This document shows positions 1 through 9,132 of a stretch of DNA of 64,000 nucleotides, one piece after another; within the stretch, counting starts at the first letter, position 1, and each line of letters opens with the position of its first letter. The stretch is from an uncultured Rubrobacteraceae bacterium (GTDB lineage Bacteria; Actinomycetota; Rubrobacteria; Rubrobacterales; Rubrobacteraceae). The position numbers were made by a program, and so were the translations under genes. A model generated the notes under the pieces. It was not told the origin of the DNA. It worked only from the letters and a program-made list of their open reading frames with translations, and did no database searches. The stretch spans positions 1 to 64,000 of the forward strand of contig CADCVF010000053.1 of the NCBI GenBank assembly GCA_902806095.1. Direction: 5' to 3'.

Positions 1-1140
1 CTCTTGCCCGGACCCGAGGCGCAGCAGGTCGCGACCTACATCGGGTGGAGGCTGCACGGGACGCTCGGTGGGATCGTGGCCGGCTCCTTCTTCGTCGTAC
101 CCTCCATCTTCGTTCTGTGGCTGCTCTCGTACCTGGCCGTGGCCCACTCCGACGTGTCCGCGATCACTGGCCTCCTCTACGGCATCCAGCCGGTGGTGAT
201 AGCCATAGTGGTAGAGGCGGTCTTGAGGATAGGCAAGCGCACCATCAACCACCGCGTTCTCGTTGGCTTCGCCGTTCTGGCCTTCGTCGCCCTCTACTTC
301 CTCTCGGTCCCCTTCCCGCTGGTCGTCCTGGCCGCCGCCGTCGCAGGGCTCGTCCTCAGCCGCACCAGCTTCGCCGGGGATGCCTTCGGGGGAGGGGGGC
401 ACGACCCTTCGGAGGATGAGGAGGAGGAGTCTGCCGTCGGCCGGACGGCCTCGAACGGGACGCGCTCGATGCTGCGCAACCTGAGGCTGTTGGGGATCTT
501 CGTCCTGCTGTGGGCTCTGCCGATCGGGGCGCTCTACCTGTGGCGCGGTGGGGAGGACGTGCTGGTTCAGGAGGCCCTGTTCTTCACTGGGGCGGCCTTC
601 CTGACCTTCGGCGGGGCCTACTCGGTTTTGAGCTACGTCGCGGACGTTGCGGTCAACCAGTTCGGGTGGCTCACCGCAGACCAGATGGTGCAGGGCCTGG
701 GACTGGCCGAGTCCACACCGGGACCCTTGATCATGGTCACCCAGTACGTAGGATTTATCGGTGCCTGGAACGATCCGGGGCCGTTCGCGCCTTTGCTATA
801 CGGGACGCTCGGGGCCCTGATCACGACCTACGCCACCTTCCTGCCGTGCTTCTTGTTCATCTTCCTGCTGGCCCCTTACATAGAGCTCCTGGCCAACGAC
901 CGTAGGCTCAAGGCCATCCTCATAGGGGTCACGGCGGCTGTCGTCGGCGTGATCGCCAACCTGGCGGTCTACTTCGCCACGCAGGTCCTGTTCCCAGATA
1001 GCGTCTCGCTGGGTGGGCTCGACGTCTTCGCGCTGGTGGTCGCGGTCGTCTCCTTCGTGGTGTTGCAGCGCTACAAGGTGCCCATATACCTGATGGTGCC
1101 GGCTGGCGCGCTGGCGGGGATGGCGTGGACCCTGCTGTAG
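1..1140 (+). CDS. chrA: Chromate transporter ChrA family, 5' end outside window
   Basis: ORF 4..1140; hydrophobic two-half CHR protein with GLAESTPGPLIMVTQYVGFIGAWNDPG typical of ChrA; adjacent to ChrB-like genes. Confidence 0.9.
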   Translation, partial: LLPGPEAQQVATYIGWRLHGTLGGIVAGSFFVVPSIFVLWLLSYLAVAHSDVSAITGLLYGIQPVVIAIVVEAVLRIGKRTINHRVLVGFAVLAFVALYFLSVPFPLVVLAAAVAGLVLSRTSFAGDAFGGGGHDPSEDEEEESAVGRTASNGTRSMLRNLRLLGIFVLLWALPIGALYLWRGGEDVLVQEALFFTGAAFLTFGGAYSVLSYVADVAVNQFGWLTADQMVQGLGLAESTPGPLIMVTQYVGFIGAWNDPGPFAPLLYGTLGALITTYATFLPCFLFIFLLAPYIELLANDRRLKAILIGVTAAVVGVIANLAVYFATQVLFPDSVSLGGLDVFALVVAVVSFVVLQRYKVPIYLMVPAGALAGMAWTLL

Positions 1141-1239
1141 CGGTAGCCTGGGGGCGTGAGGGGAGCGGCGGTATGCGGCAAGGGCTGCGCGGGCCGGCCG
1201 GCGCCAGAACGGTCGTGGAGGACTAGAACGAGGAGCTGG

Positions 1240-1563
1240 ATGGTCATGCAACGAAACGACATAGACGCGAGGACCTTGAGGGACATGCTGGAGCGCGGCG
1301 AGCGGGTCACGCTCGTGGACGTCCGCAAGTGGGAGCAACACGAGGCTGGAACGATACCCGGCAGCGTGAACTTCGACGCCTACGACGCCTTGAAGGCCGG
1401 CGAGGAGCGGGCCATGGAGGGGCTCGAGCTCCCCGAGGGCGCGCCGGTTGTCACCTTCTGCAACCGCGGGCACTCCGGCGCGGTCGCCGCGGAGCAGCTG
1501 CGACAGCAAGGTTACGAGGCGTACTCCTTGGAGGGCGGGTTGGAAGCCTGGAAGGGGCTCTGA
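1240..1563 (+). CDS. Rhodanese-like domain protein
   Basis: In-frame ATG at 1240; LVDVRKWEQHEAGTIPGSVNFDAYD and VVTFCNRGHSGAVAAEQLRQQGY (active-site Cys loop). Confidence 0.88.
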   Translation: MVMQRNDIDARTLRDMLERGERVTLVDVRKWEQHEAGTIPGSVNFDAYDALKAGEERAMEGLELPEGAPVVTFCNRGHSGAVAAEQLRQQGYEAYSLEGGLEAWKGL

Positions 1564-1621
1564 GCCGTGCCCGTGCGTAGCCCGCGGTGGTCCGTATCGG
1601 CCGACGCGTTATCCTGAGGCC

Positions 1622-2137
1622 GTGGAGAGACCGCGCTGGGTGCTGCTCGTCTACCGGATCCCGAGGGAGCCCTCGCGCCACCGCGTGGCCGTGTGGCGCA
1701 AGCTCAGAGACCTCGGCGCTCTCTACCTCCAGGACGGGGTTGCGGCGCTCCCGGAGGACGCCGTAACCCGCGAGCAGCTGGAGTGGCTGCAGCTCAGGGT
1801 GAGGGAGGCCGGGGGCGAGGCGACCCTGTGGGAAGGCCGGCCGGGCACGGTGGCCGAGGAGGACGAGCTGGTGGGGGCCTTCCGCTCCTCGCGGGAGGAG
1901 GCCTACCGGTCCATCATCACCGGGGCGGAGCGCCTGCGGCGCAAGGCCCAGATGGGCGGAGGAAATGTGCTGGAGGAGCTGGGCAAGCTGGAGCGCGGGT
2001 TCAGGGTGGAGAGGCGTCGCGACTACTTCCGTTCCCCGCTTAGGGGCGAGGCGTCGGAGGCGCTAAAGGCCGCCCGCGAGGCCGCGAGGGCCGGCGGAGG
2101 GTCGGCCGGGGCTCTAGACAACGGGGGCGGGCCCTGA
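1622..2137 (+). CDS. ChrB N-terminal-domain protein (chromate resistance)
   Basis: GTG start VERPRWVLLVYRIPREPSRHRVAVWRKLRDLGALYLQDGVAALP, typical of ChrB N-terminal domain. Confidence 0.8.
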   Translation: MERPRWVLLVYRIPREPSRHRVAVWRKLRDLGALYLQDGVAALPEDAVTREQLEWLQLRVREAGGEATLWEGRPGTVAEEDELVGAFRSSREEAYRSIITGAERLRRKAQMGGGNVLEELGKLERGFRVERRRDYFRSPLRGEASEALKAAREAARAGGGSAGALDNGGGP

Positions 2138-2553
2138 TGCTGTGGGCCACTCGCCGGAGCTGCCACGTGGACCGCACCGCCTGCATTTGGCTGATAAAGC
2201 GCTTCCTGGACCCGGAGGCCACCTTCTCCTTCTTCGGCGATCCGGCGGAGGCCCCGGAGGGAGCGGAGCTCTTCGACGTGGTCGGGGCCAGGCTCTCCCA
2301 CCGAGGGGAGGACTGCTCCTTCGAGACCTTCCTCAAAGAATACGGGTTGGGGGACCCCGTGCTGGACGAGATCGCCGAGATCGTCCACGACGCCGATCTC
2401 ATGGACGACAGGTACGGCCGGCCCGAGTCCGACGGGCTGGACGCGGTGATCAGGGGCATGCAGCTCGCCCTCCCCGACGACGATGCTCTCATCCTACACA
2501 CGGACGCCATCTTCGACGGCCTGTACGCGTACCTGCAGCGGGAGACGCTTTAG
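2137..2553 (+). CDS. ChrB C-terminal-domain protein (chromate resistance)
   Basis: RRSCHVDRTACIWLIKRFLDPEATFSFF..., typical of ChrB C-terminal domain; TGATG overlap with upstream ORF. Confidence 0.85.
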   Translation: MLWATRRSCHVDRTACIWLIKRFLDPEATFSFFGDPAEAPEGAELFDVVGARLSHRGEDCSFETFLKEYGLGDPVLDEIAEIVHDADLMDDRYGRPESDGLDAVIRGMQLALPDDDALILHTDAIFDGLYAYLQRETL

Positions 2554-2554
2554 C

Positions 2555-3265
2555 GTGGCCCCGCTGAAGATAGAGATCTCAGGGCTCGGCTACGCGGTCG
2601 GCGGCACGGAGATCCTGAAAAGCGTCGATGCCGGGATACCTGACGGTGGGATCACCGCCGTCGTCGGGCCTTCGGGGGCTGGGAAGAGCACCCTGCTCCG
2701 CGCCATCAACCGTCTCGTAGAGCCGACGTCGGGGGAGGTCTATCTGGACGGGGAGCCGACGGTTGGGCTGGACCCGCTGGAGCTGCGGCGGCGGGTTGGG
2801 ATGGTCTTCCAGGTCCCCGCTCTCTTCGGTGGATCGGTCGAGGAGGCGATTCTCTACGGGGCGCGCCTGGCCGGTAAGGACGCAGACCCGCGGCGGCTGC
2901 TGGAGATGGTGGGGCTGAGTGCCTCGCTGGCGGAACGCGACCCGCGGGCGCTCTCCGTAGGCCAGCAGCAGCGCGTCTCTATCGCCCGAGCCCTCGCCCT
3001 GGGGCCGGAGGCGCTCCTGCTCGACGAGCCGACGAGCGCGTTGGACGAGGCCGCGCGGCGCAGGATCGAAGAGCTCGTCACGGACCTGAACGCCAGGCTG
3101 GGACTCACGATGGTCTTCGTCAGCCACGACCTCTCCCAGGTCAGGCGGGTCGCCGACAAGGTGGTGTTGATAGCCGAAGGAAGCTGCGAGGGGGAGTGGA
3201 GCGGGGAGGATTTCTTCTCCGCGGCGGGTGAGCGGGCACGGCGCTACATCGCGGGGAGGCTCTAG
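2555..3265 (+). CDS. ABC transporter ATP-binding protein, FetA/YbbL type
   Basis: Walker A GPSGAGKST, LSVGQQQRVSIARAL signature, Walker B LLLDEPTSALD; followed by FetB-like permease. Confidence 0.88.
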   Translation: MAPLKIEISGLGYAVGGTEILKSVDAGIPDGGITAVVGPSGAGKSTLLRAINRLVEPTSGEVYLDGEPTVGLDPLELRRRVGMVFQVPALFGGSVEEAILYGARLAGKDADPRRLLEMVGLSASLAERDPRALSVGQQQRVSIARALALGPEALLLDEPTSALDEAARRRIEELVTDLNARLGLTMVFVSHDLSQVRRVADKVVLIAEGSCEGEWSGEDFFSAAGERARRYIAGRL

Positions 3266-3266
3266 C

Positions 3267-4040
3267 ATGGCGGGATTGCAGACGGTTGGCTCGGCGCTTC
3301 CCACCCTCGGTCTCGTGGCCGTCGCGGTCCTCCTCAGCCTCTACGAGAGGCTTGACCTCGAGAAGGATATCGGCGTCGCCCTAATCCGCTCCTTCGTGCA
3401 GCTCGCCGCGGTAGGGTACGTCATAGACTACATCTTCGGGCTCGACACCCTCGGGGTGGTCGCTTTGCTCCTCGCAGGTATGGTCCTCTTCGCCGCCTGG
3501 ACCTCGGCGCGCAGGGCCGGGGACGTTCGGAATGCCTTTCTCATCGCGGCCTTCGCCGTGGGGGTGGCCGCCGTGGCGACGTTGGGACTATTGCTCGCGC
3601 TCCGGATAGTGCCAGCCACGGCGCGGTACCTGATCCCGCTCGGCGGCATGGTGATAGGGAACTCCATGAACGCCGCCAGCCTTACGATGACCCGCATCCG
3701 CGACGACGTGGCGGAACAAGAGCTCAAGGTCGAGGCCGCCCTGGCCCTTGGCGCGACGAGCCGCCAGGCCGTCTCACCCATCCTCAAGACCGCGCTCCAA
3801 CGCGCCCTCATCCCCCTGATCGACGCCACGAAGACGACGGGCATAATCTTCCTGCCAGGCGCGATGGTAGGCATGATCATCGCCGGCGCCGACCCGCTAG
3901 AAGCCGTGCGCCTCCAGATAGTCGTCCTCTACATGCTACTAGGAAGCGTCTCCATAGCCGCAATCCTGGTAGGAACTCTCTCCTACCGCTCCTTCTTCAC
4001 CCCACATCACCAACTAAGAACAACCCAAAACAAAACCTGA
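3267..4040 (+). CDS. ABC transporter permease, FetB/UPF0014 family
   Basis: IPLGGMVIGNSMNAASLTMTRIRDDV... and FLPGAMVGMIIAGADPLEAVRLQIVVLYML typical of UPF0014. Confidence 0.9.
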   Translation: MAGLQTVGSALPTLGLVAVAVLLSLYERLDLEKDIGVALIRSFVQLAAVGYVIDYIFGLDTLGVVALLLAGMVLFAAWTSARRAGDVRNAFLIAAFAVGVAAVATLGLLLALRIVPATARYLIPLGGMVIGNSMNAASLTMTRIRDDVAEQELKVEAALALGATSRQAVSPILKTALQRALIPLIDATKTTGIIFLPGAMVGMIIAGADPLEAVRLQIVVLYMLLGSVSIAAILVGTLSYRSFFTPHHQLRTTQNKT

Positions 4041-4157
4041 AAGCGAGGCCGGAGGCCGAAGCGTGCCGACAAGCGAAGGCGAAGCCTGAGCGTGCTGACA
4101 AGCGGAAGCCGAAGGCTGCAGCGTGCCGACAAGCGAAGCCCGAAGGGCGTAGCGTGC
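4037..4157 (-). repeat. Tandem array of four hairpin units between convergent stop codons; candidate multi-hairpin terminator
   Basis: + strand units aagcg-[variable]-agcgtgcYgac with inserts GGCCggaGGCC, AGGCgaaGCCT, AGCCgaaGGCT, GCCCgaaGGGC; on the minus strand it ends in CTTTCAGGTTTTGTTTTG. Confidence 0.85.
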
Positions 4158-4618
4158 TAAAACGGCCGGCTCGTGCCCCCGGTCGGGCGCACGACGAGGA
4201 CCGGACAGTGGGCGTGACGGACCACGGAGTCGGCGACGTTGCCCATGAGGGCGCGCTTCATCCCGCCGAACCCGCGGCTGCCGATTACTATAAGGCCGGC
4301 GTCGATGTCCTCGGCAAGGTGGACGATCGCCTCATCCCTTTCCTCGTCCAGTTTCAGGTGGGCGACCGCGACGGTGCCTCCAGACTCTTCTATCCTTCTG
4401 ACCTGCTCGTCGAGTATCTCCTGGGCCTCGCGCCTGAGATCCTCGCGGCGCGTTTCGGCGTACTCCTCGTAGACGGCTGCGGGAAAGGTGCGTCCGACCG
4501 CGACGACGTGGAGCCGCGAGTCGGTGGCCCCGGCAAGGTCTATAGCCGTCCTGGCTGCCAGATCCGCGTGCGGGGAGCCGTCGGTAGCCAGCAAAATGTG
4601 CGCGGGAAAGATACTCAT
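4157..4618 (-). CDS. Universal stress protein (UspA family)
   Basis: HILLATDGSPHADLAARTAIDLA ... IVIGSRGFGGMKRALMGNVADSVVRHAHCPVLVVRP. Confidence 0.93.
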   Translation of the reverse strand: MSIFPAHILLATDGSPHADLAARTAIDLAGATDSRLHVVAVGRTFPAAVYEEYAETRREDLRREAQEILDEQVRRIEESGGTVAVAHLKLDEERDEAIVHLAEDIDAGLIVIGSRGFGGMKRALMGNVADSVVRHAHCPVLVVRPTGGTSRPF

Positions 4619-4766
4619 ATTGCCTTCCTTTCGTCGTAGTGCAGACCTCTAAAACCGCTGCTCCACCGCGTGTGAGAGATCTCGAACCATTCTAGTCGCG
4701 GTATACACAGCCCGTTTGCCGGCAGATCCTGAAGCCTGAAGCCGCGGTTTGCTTCGCAAACCGTTT

Positions 4767-5516
4767 TCAGACCGGCTCGTCGCTGGGCTCGACCAGGATC
4801 TCGTTTACGGCGACGTGCTCGGGCTGCATGAGAGCGTGCACCACCGAAGCCGCGACGTCCTCGGGATCTAGTACCCGCGCCTCACCCGATCCTCCGTACG
4901 CCTCCAGCGCCTCTTCGTCCGTGCTCATGGAGTGGAGGTTCGTGGCCACGTTGCCTGGCTGGACCGTGGTCACCTTCACCCCAGTGCCCGCTGTCTCGAG
5001 CCGCAGCCCTTGGGAGAGCGCCTCGACGAAGAACTTGCTCGCCGAATACACCGCGAGACCGGGGAAGACTTTGCGTCCGGCGTCTGAGGAGATGGTGACG
5101 ATGTGCCCGCTTCCTCTCTCCAGCATCCCCGGTAGCACGGCGCCCACGCAGTTGATGGAGCCCTTGCAGTTGACCTCGACGGTCCGCTCCCACTCCTCCT
5201 CGCGGAGGTTCTTCATCATGGTGTAGTACATTACGCCGGCGCAGTTGACGAGCATCCTTACGGGTCCAAGCTCCCCGGCGCGCTTCACCAGAGTACGGAC
5301 CTGCTCGACGTCCGTTACGTCGGTGGGCACGACGATGCTCTTCTGGCCGTCGCGGCTCTCGAGACCGGACTGGACTTCCAGCAGCGCCTCCTCACGGCGG
5401 GCCGCGAGCGCGACATGCGCCCCCCAGGCGTTCAGCGCCAGGGCTACGGCGGCGCCGATGCCACTCGAGGCCCCTGTTACCACGGCGACGTTGCCCCTGA
5501 GCCGGTCGGTGTTCAA
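4767..5516 (-). CDS. SDR family NAD(P)-dependent oxidoreductase
   Basis: VAVVTGASSGIGAAVALAL, NCAGV, YSASKFFVEALSQGLRLE. Confidence 0.92.
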   Translation of the reverse strand: MNTDRLRGNVAVVTGASSGIGAAVALALNAWGAHVALAARREEALLEVQSGLESRDGQKSIVVPTDVTDVEQVRTLVKRAGELGPVRMLVNCAGVMYYTMMKNLREEEWERTVEVNCKGSINCVGAVLPGMLERGSGHIVTISSDAGRKVFPGLAVYSASKFFVEALSQGLRLETAGTGVKVTTVQPGNVATNLHSMSTDEEALEAYGGSGEARVLDPEDVAASVVHALMQPEHVAVNEILVEPSDEPV

Positions 5517-5544
5517 GGGATAGAGACCCGGTGGTGACTAACCC

Positions 5545-6120
5545 TCAGGTGGAGCTCCAGTTGTACTCCGTCTCCCGGGCCTCCCTGGGCCACAGGTACC
5601 CGAAAAACTCGAGCTTCTCTATCACCCTGCTGGCGCTCTCCTCCGGCGATTCCTCGTCGGTCTTGAGGACGAGGTCGGGGGCGTTCGGCGGCTCGTAAGG
5701 GTCCGAGACGCCCGTGAACTGCTCTATCTCCCCGGAGAAAGCCTTCTTGTAGAGGCCCTTCACGTCCCTCTCGGCGCAGACCTCGAGGGGAGCGTCGACG
5801 AAGACCTCGACAAAGTCCACGATCCTGCGCCTGACCTGGTCGCGCGCCTCCTTGTAAGGCGAGATGGCCGAGACGATCACACCAACCCCGTTGCGCGTGA
5901 GCAGGTTCGCCACGAAGCCTATCCTCAAGACGTTTATGTTACGGTCGTCCCTTGAGAAGCTGAGGCCCTTGGAGAGGTTGGTCCTCACGATGTCCCCGTC
6001 GAGGACCTCAACGGGCCGCTCCCTCTCGCGCAGCTCGCGCTCGACGATCTCGGATATGGTCGTCTTGCCTGACCCCGAGAGGCCGGTGAACCACAGGGTG
6101 AATCCGCGTTCTTCGTTCAT
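5545..6120 (-). CDS. cysC: Adenylylsulfate (APS) kinase
   Basis: LWFTGLSGSGKTTISEIVERELRERERPVEVLDGDIVRTNLSKGLSFSRDDRNINVLRIGFVA. Confidence 0.95.
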   Translation of the reverse strand: MNEERGFTLWFTGLSGSGKTTISEIVERELRERERPVEVLDGDIVRTNLSKGLSFSRDDRNINVLRIGFVANLLTRNGVGVIVSAISPYKEARDQVRRRIVDFVEVFVDAPLEVCAERDVKGLYKKAFSGEIEQFTGVSDPYEPPNAPDLVLKTDEESPEESASRVIEKLEFFGYLWPREARETEYNWSST

Positions 6121-6185
6121 ACACGTTCCTTTCGACTCTCCGAACTTCTCTTCGGCCGTAGTTTACATTCCTCTCCGGGCCTTGC

Positions 6186-7487
6186 TTACACCACTACCGT
6201 GGGATCGTTGGGGGAGAGCCCGTCGGGGTCGTTTAGCTCGGCGCCCTCAGGCGCGGGGACGTCCCCTTCGAGTAGCGGGTCTTTGGTCTGGACCATCCAC
6301 GCCTCCAGCCTCCCGCGCAGGTTCTCCAGCGTATCAGCGTGGGCGGGGTCGTAGGCTAGGTTGTGCGCCTCGTTGGGATCGAGCACGATATCGTAGAGCT
6401 GCTCCTTGGGGATCTCACGCTCGCCCCACCCGTGGGCGAGGAGCAGGTCCTTGCTCGGGCCGTCGTCGGTGTTCGGCAGGACCGGTCTGACCCTGTCCCC
6501 AAAGCGCCGGATGTACTTCCAGCGGTGCGTGCGCAGGCACCGCTCCGGCTCGTAGGCGACGTGGTAGGTCTTCTCGGCGAAGATGGCGTCCCTGACCTCA
6601 TCGGCCTCCCCGCTCGCGAGCGGTAGCAGCGACTCGCCCTGCAACCACTCCGGCGGGTCTACCCCGGCCAGTTCGCAGACCGTTGGAAACAAGTCTATGT
6701 GGGAGACGATGGCGTCGCTGGCCTTGCCGCCGGTGAAACCGCCGGGCCCGCGCAGGATGAGCATGACGCCGAGGCCCCTGTCGTAGAGGGTGGCCTTGGC
6801 GCCAGGGAAGGCGAGACCGTGGTCGGTCGTGCAGATCACGAGCGTGTCCTCGGCCAGCCCCTCGGCGTCGAGGGCATCCAGAACGGCCCCTATGCCCCGG
6901 TCCAGCGAGCGGGCGCTCTCCTGGAAGGCGGCCATGTCCAGGCGCGTCTCGGGCGCGTCAGGCAGATTGGGCGGGGGCATGACGTAGTTGGCCTTCCTCG
7001 GAGAGCTTGGCCGGAACCACTCGCGGTGGGTCTCGAAGAACCCGACGGAGAGGAAGAAGGGCCTGTCACTGGCACGTTCCAGAAGGTCGAGGGTGACGGG
7101 CACCACGTCGTCGGTGTGGCTGGTGCTGATCTTGACGACCTCGTCGTACCCGATTATGTCAGGCTCTTTGGAGATGTGCTGCTCCCCGATGAGGGCAGAC
7201 CAGTACCCGAGCTCGCGCAGGGTGTGGACGATGTGGTGCCTGTAATCCTTGAGCGAGAAACCGCGGTGGGCGAGGCCGACCATCCCGTTTGAGTGGGCGT
7301 ACTGGCCCGTGAGCAGACAGGCCCGGCTCCCCGAACACGTCGGGGCCGCGCAGAACGCCTTGCGAAACAGCACGCCCTCCTCCGCGAGACGCTGGATGTT
7401 GGGCGTCCTTACGGAGTAACCGTACGGCCTGACCCACCTTCCCGTGTCGTGGCTGTGGATGTAGAGGATGTTCGGAAGATCCGGCAA
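6186..7487 (-). CDS. Sulfatase family hydrolase
   Basis: CAAPTCSGSRACLLTGQYAHSNGMVG (C-x-x-S-R sulfatase motif with Ser at x), DHG metal-site motif. Confidence 0.9.
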   Translation of the reverse strand: MPDLPNILYIHSHDTGRWVRPYGYSVRTPNIQRLAEEGVLFRKAFCAAPTCSGSRACLLTGQYAHSNGMVGLAHRGFSLKDYRHHIVHTLRELGYWSALIGEQHISKEPDIIGYDEVVKISTSHTDDVVPVTLDLLERASDRPFFLSVGFFETHREWFRPSSPRKANYVMPPPNLPDAPETRLDMAAFQESARSLDRGIGAVLDALDAEGLAEDTLVICTTDHGLAFPGAKATLYDRGLGVMLILRGPGGFTGGKASDAIVSHIDLFPTVCELAGVDPPEWLQGESLLPLASGEADEVRDAIFAEKTYHVAYEPERCLRTHRWKYIRRFGDRVRPVLPNTDDGPSKDLLLAHGWGEREIPKEQLYDIVLDPNEAHNLAYDPAHADTLENLRGRLEAWMVQTKDPLLEGDVPAPEGAELNDPDGLSPNDPTVVV

Positions 7488-7489
7488 CT

Positions 7490-8380
7490 TTATCCTTTCT
7501 GGACGGTTCTTACGGATGCTGCTTCATTGTACAGACGCACCCACTCCTCCGAGAGCTCGTCGGCCTGCCGCCGCATCCTGGGCTCGACGACGGCAAAGTC
7601 CCCAGGAATAGAGACCCCGATGCCATCGAGGAGCCACAGCACGGTACCCTCATAATCCTCGACGAGATCCTCGTACACGACCTCCATGGGCTCCACGCTA
7701 CACCCATCGAAGAAGTCCTGCCAGGCGGCGTTGTGCTCGTCTATGCGCAGCTTGAGGTGGTCGACCGCCGCGAAGCTGAACCGCAAACCCCGCCCCCCGA
7801 TGTCCTCGTCGGAGTCCCTGCGCCACTGCTGGGTCTGGAGCGCCTTCCACAACGAGACCGCCTGACGGGTGGTGTCCCTGCGATGTATCCAGAGGAAACG
7901 CCCCAGGTTGGGCAACACGGCGGCTGGCACCTCGCAAAGACGCACGTCCTGCAGTCCCCGCCTGCGCGCCAGGCGGACGAAGTCCCTGAAGTAAGCCCAC
8001 ATGATCTTGGTCCCCACCACGCCGTTCCCGGTCATGCCCTTGCTCAGCGCCCCCTCGACCAGCCTCTCGAAGTCCGGCGGGCTCCAGGATGGGTCCCTTT
8101 GCGCGGGGTGCTCGGAGTACCTGCCGCCGTACTCGCCCAGTACCTCCCTGAACTCGGGGTCGTCGAGAAGCGCCCATACCTCGGGGTCGTTGGAGCGCTG
8201 GAAGTAGTCTCGCGGCTGCCTGCGCTGCCCCGTCTCGAGCAAGACCTCGAAATGCTCCTCAGGATGACCCGCTATCCCCGTGCCGTCGAGCGCCGCACAA
8301 AGAAGCGTGCTCCCACTTCGCGGCGTCGCACAGATCAAATACGACAGCTCAGGCCCCCCGAGCCCGGATCTAGCACCCAT
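7490..8380 (-). CDS. Stf0-family sulfotransferase
   Basis: YLICATPRSGSTLLCAALDGTGIAGHPEEHFE 5'-PSB loop; GGGGAGG Shine-Dalgarno before ATG at 8380. Confidence 0.85.
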   Translation of the reverse strand: MGARSGLGGPELSYLICATPRSGSTLLCAALDGTGIAGHPEEHFEVLLETGQRRQPRDYFQRSNDPEVWALLDDPEFREVLGEYGGRYSEHPAQRDPSWSPPDFERLVEGALSKGMTGNGVVGTKIMWAYFRDFVRLARRRGLQDVRLCEVPAAVLPNLGRFLWIHRRDTTRQAVSLWKALQTQQWRRDSDEDIGGRGLRFSFAAVDHLKLRIDEHNAAWQDFFDGCSVEPMEVVYEDLVEDYEGTVLWLLDGIGVSIPGDFAVVEPRMRRQADELSEEWVRLYNEAASVRTVQKG

Positions 8381-8612
8381 AAAACCTCCCCAATATAGGG
8401 CCAATCTCTACTAAAGTAACTTTGTCTATTGCGATGGTAAAGAATACACGAAACCTTCTGCGGATCAGCTAGCCTGGATGCCGGACACCACGGTACCCCC
8501 GGCAGCGCGAGCGTCCGAGAGAGGCCACGGCTCTTGACGCCATACAGACGGTCATATACCATTTTGTATACTTATAAAATGAACAAACAAGAACAGGCTT
8601 GAGGTAGGGGTG

Positions 8613-8777
8613 ATGAAGTGGGACCTGGATCTCTGGTACGAGCTTTGGGATAGGGCTGGTAGCCAGGGATTGGACAACTGGTACGACCTGCGGGGCGAGG
8701 CGCGCGAAGGAACCGGAAGCGGCCCTGACGCCACCGCGCTGGATAAGATCGAAGACGAGCCTCTAGAGGGGACCTGA
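8613..8777 (+). CDS. Small acidic ORF (54 aa), unknown function
   Basis: ATG preceded by GAGG; MKWDLDLWYELWDRAGSQGLDNWYDLRGEAREGTGSGPDATALDKIEDEPLEGT; two similar LD-x-WY-[ED]-L motifs; below ORF-track length cutoff. Confidence 0.4.
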   Translation: MKWDLDLWYELWDRAGSQGLDNWYDLRGEAREGTGSGPDATALDKIEDEPLEGT

Positions 8778-9010
8778 CCGGTCTCTGGTGCAAAGCGGGA
8801 GGGACGATAGGGGAGTTCTGCCTGCGGATGGCTCGGGCCCACGCTCGGTTCGGCCGTACTCGCTCTACTGCTCCTCTGCGAGACGGCTTCGGCGATGGTG
8901 GGAGCCGAGGCGGTTTACTTCTCGACCATCGCGGTCGCCATGAGCGTCGAACCCTACCGCCGTGGGCAACAGTTACCCTCGCGCCCCAGAGCGAGGCCGG
9001 AACAAAAAAG

Positions 9011-9132
9011 CTGAAAGCGAGGCCGAAGGCCGAAGCGTTGCCGACAAGCGAGGGCCAAAGGCCCGAGCGTGCTGACAAGGCGCGAAGCGCAGTGCTGACA
9101 AGCGGAGGCGAAGCCGGAGCGTGCTGACACGC
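9011..9132 (-). repeat. Second tandem array of four hairpin units, abutting the sat stop codon
   Basis: Inserts GGCCgaaGGCC, GGGCCaaaGGCCC, GCGCgaaGCGC, GGCgaaGCC between aag(cg) and ag(cg)tgctgac; minus strand ends CTTTCAGCTTTTTTG. Confidence 0.85.

Noticed and set aside
796-1509. 237-aa minus-strand ORF opposite chrA/rhodanese
   Set aside because: Antisense to well supported genes; long opposite-strand ORFs are expected at this GC content.
8572-9127. 168-aa minus and 99-aa plus ORFs in the 8.6-9.1 kb gap
   Set aside because: Composition typical of shadow ORFs; the plus ORF runs into the hairpin array.
4037-9132. Hairpin arrays as CRISPR arrays
   Set aside because: Only four short units each, inserts are self-complementary rather than unique spacers, and no cas genes are in the window.
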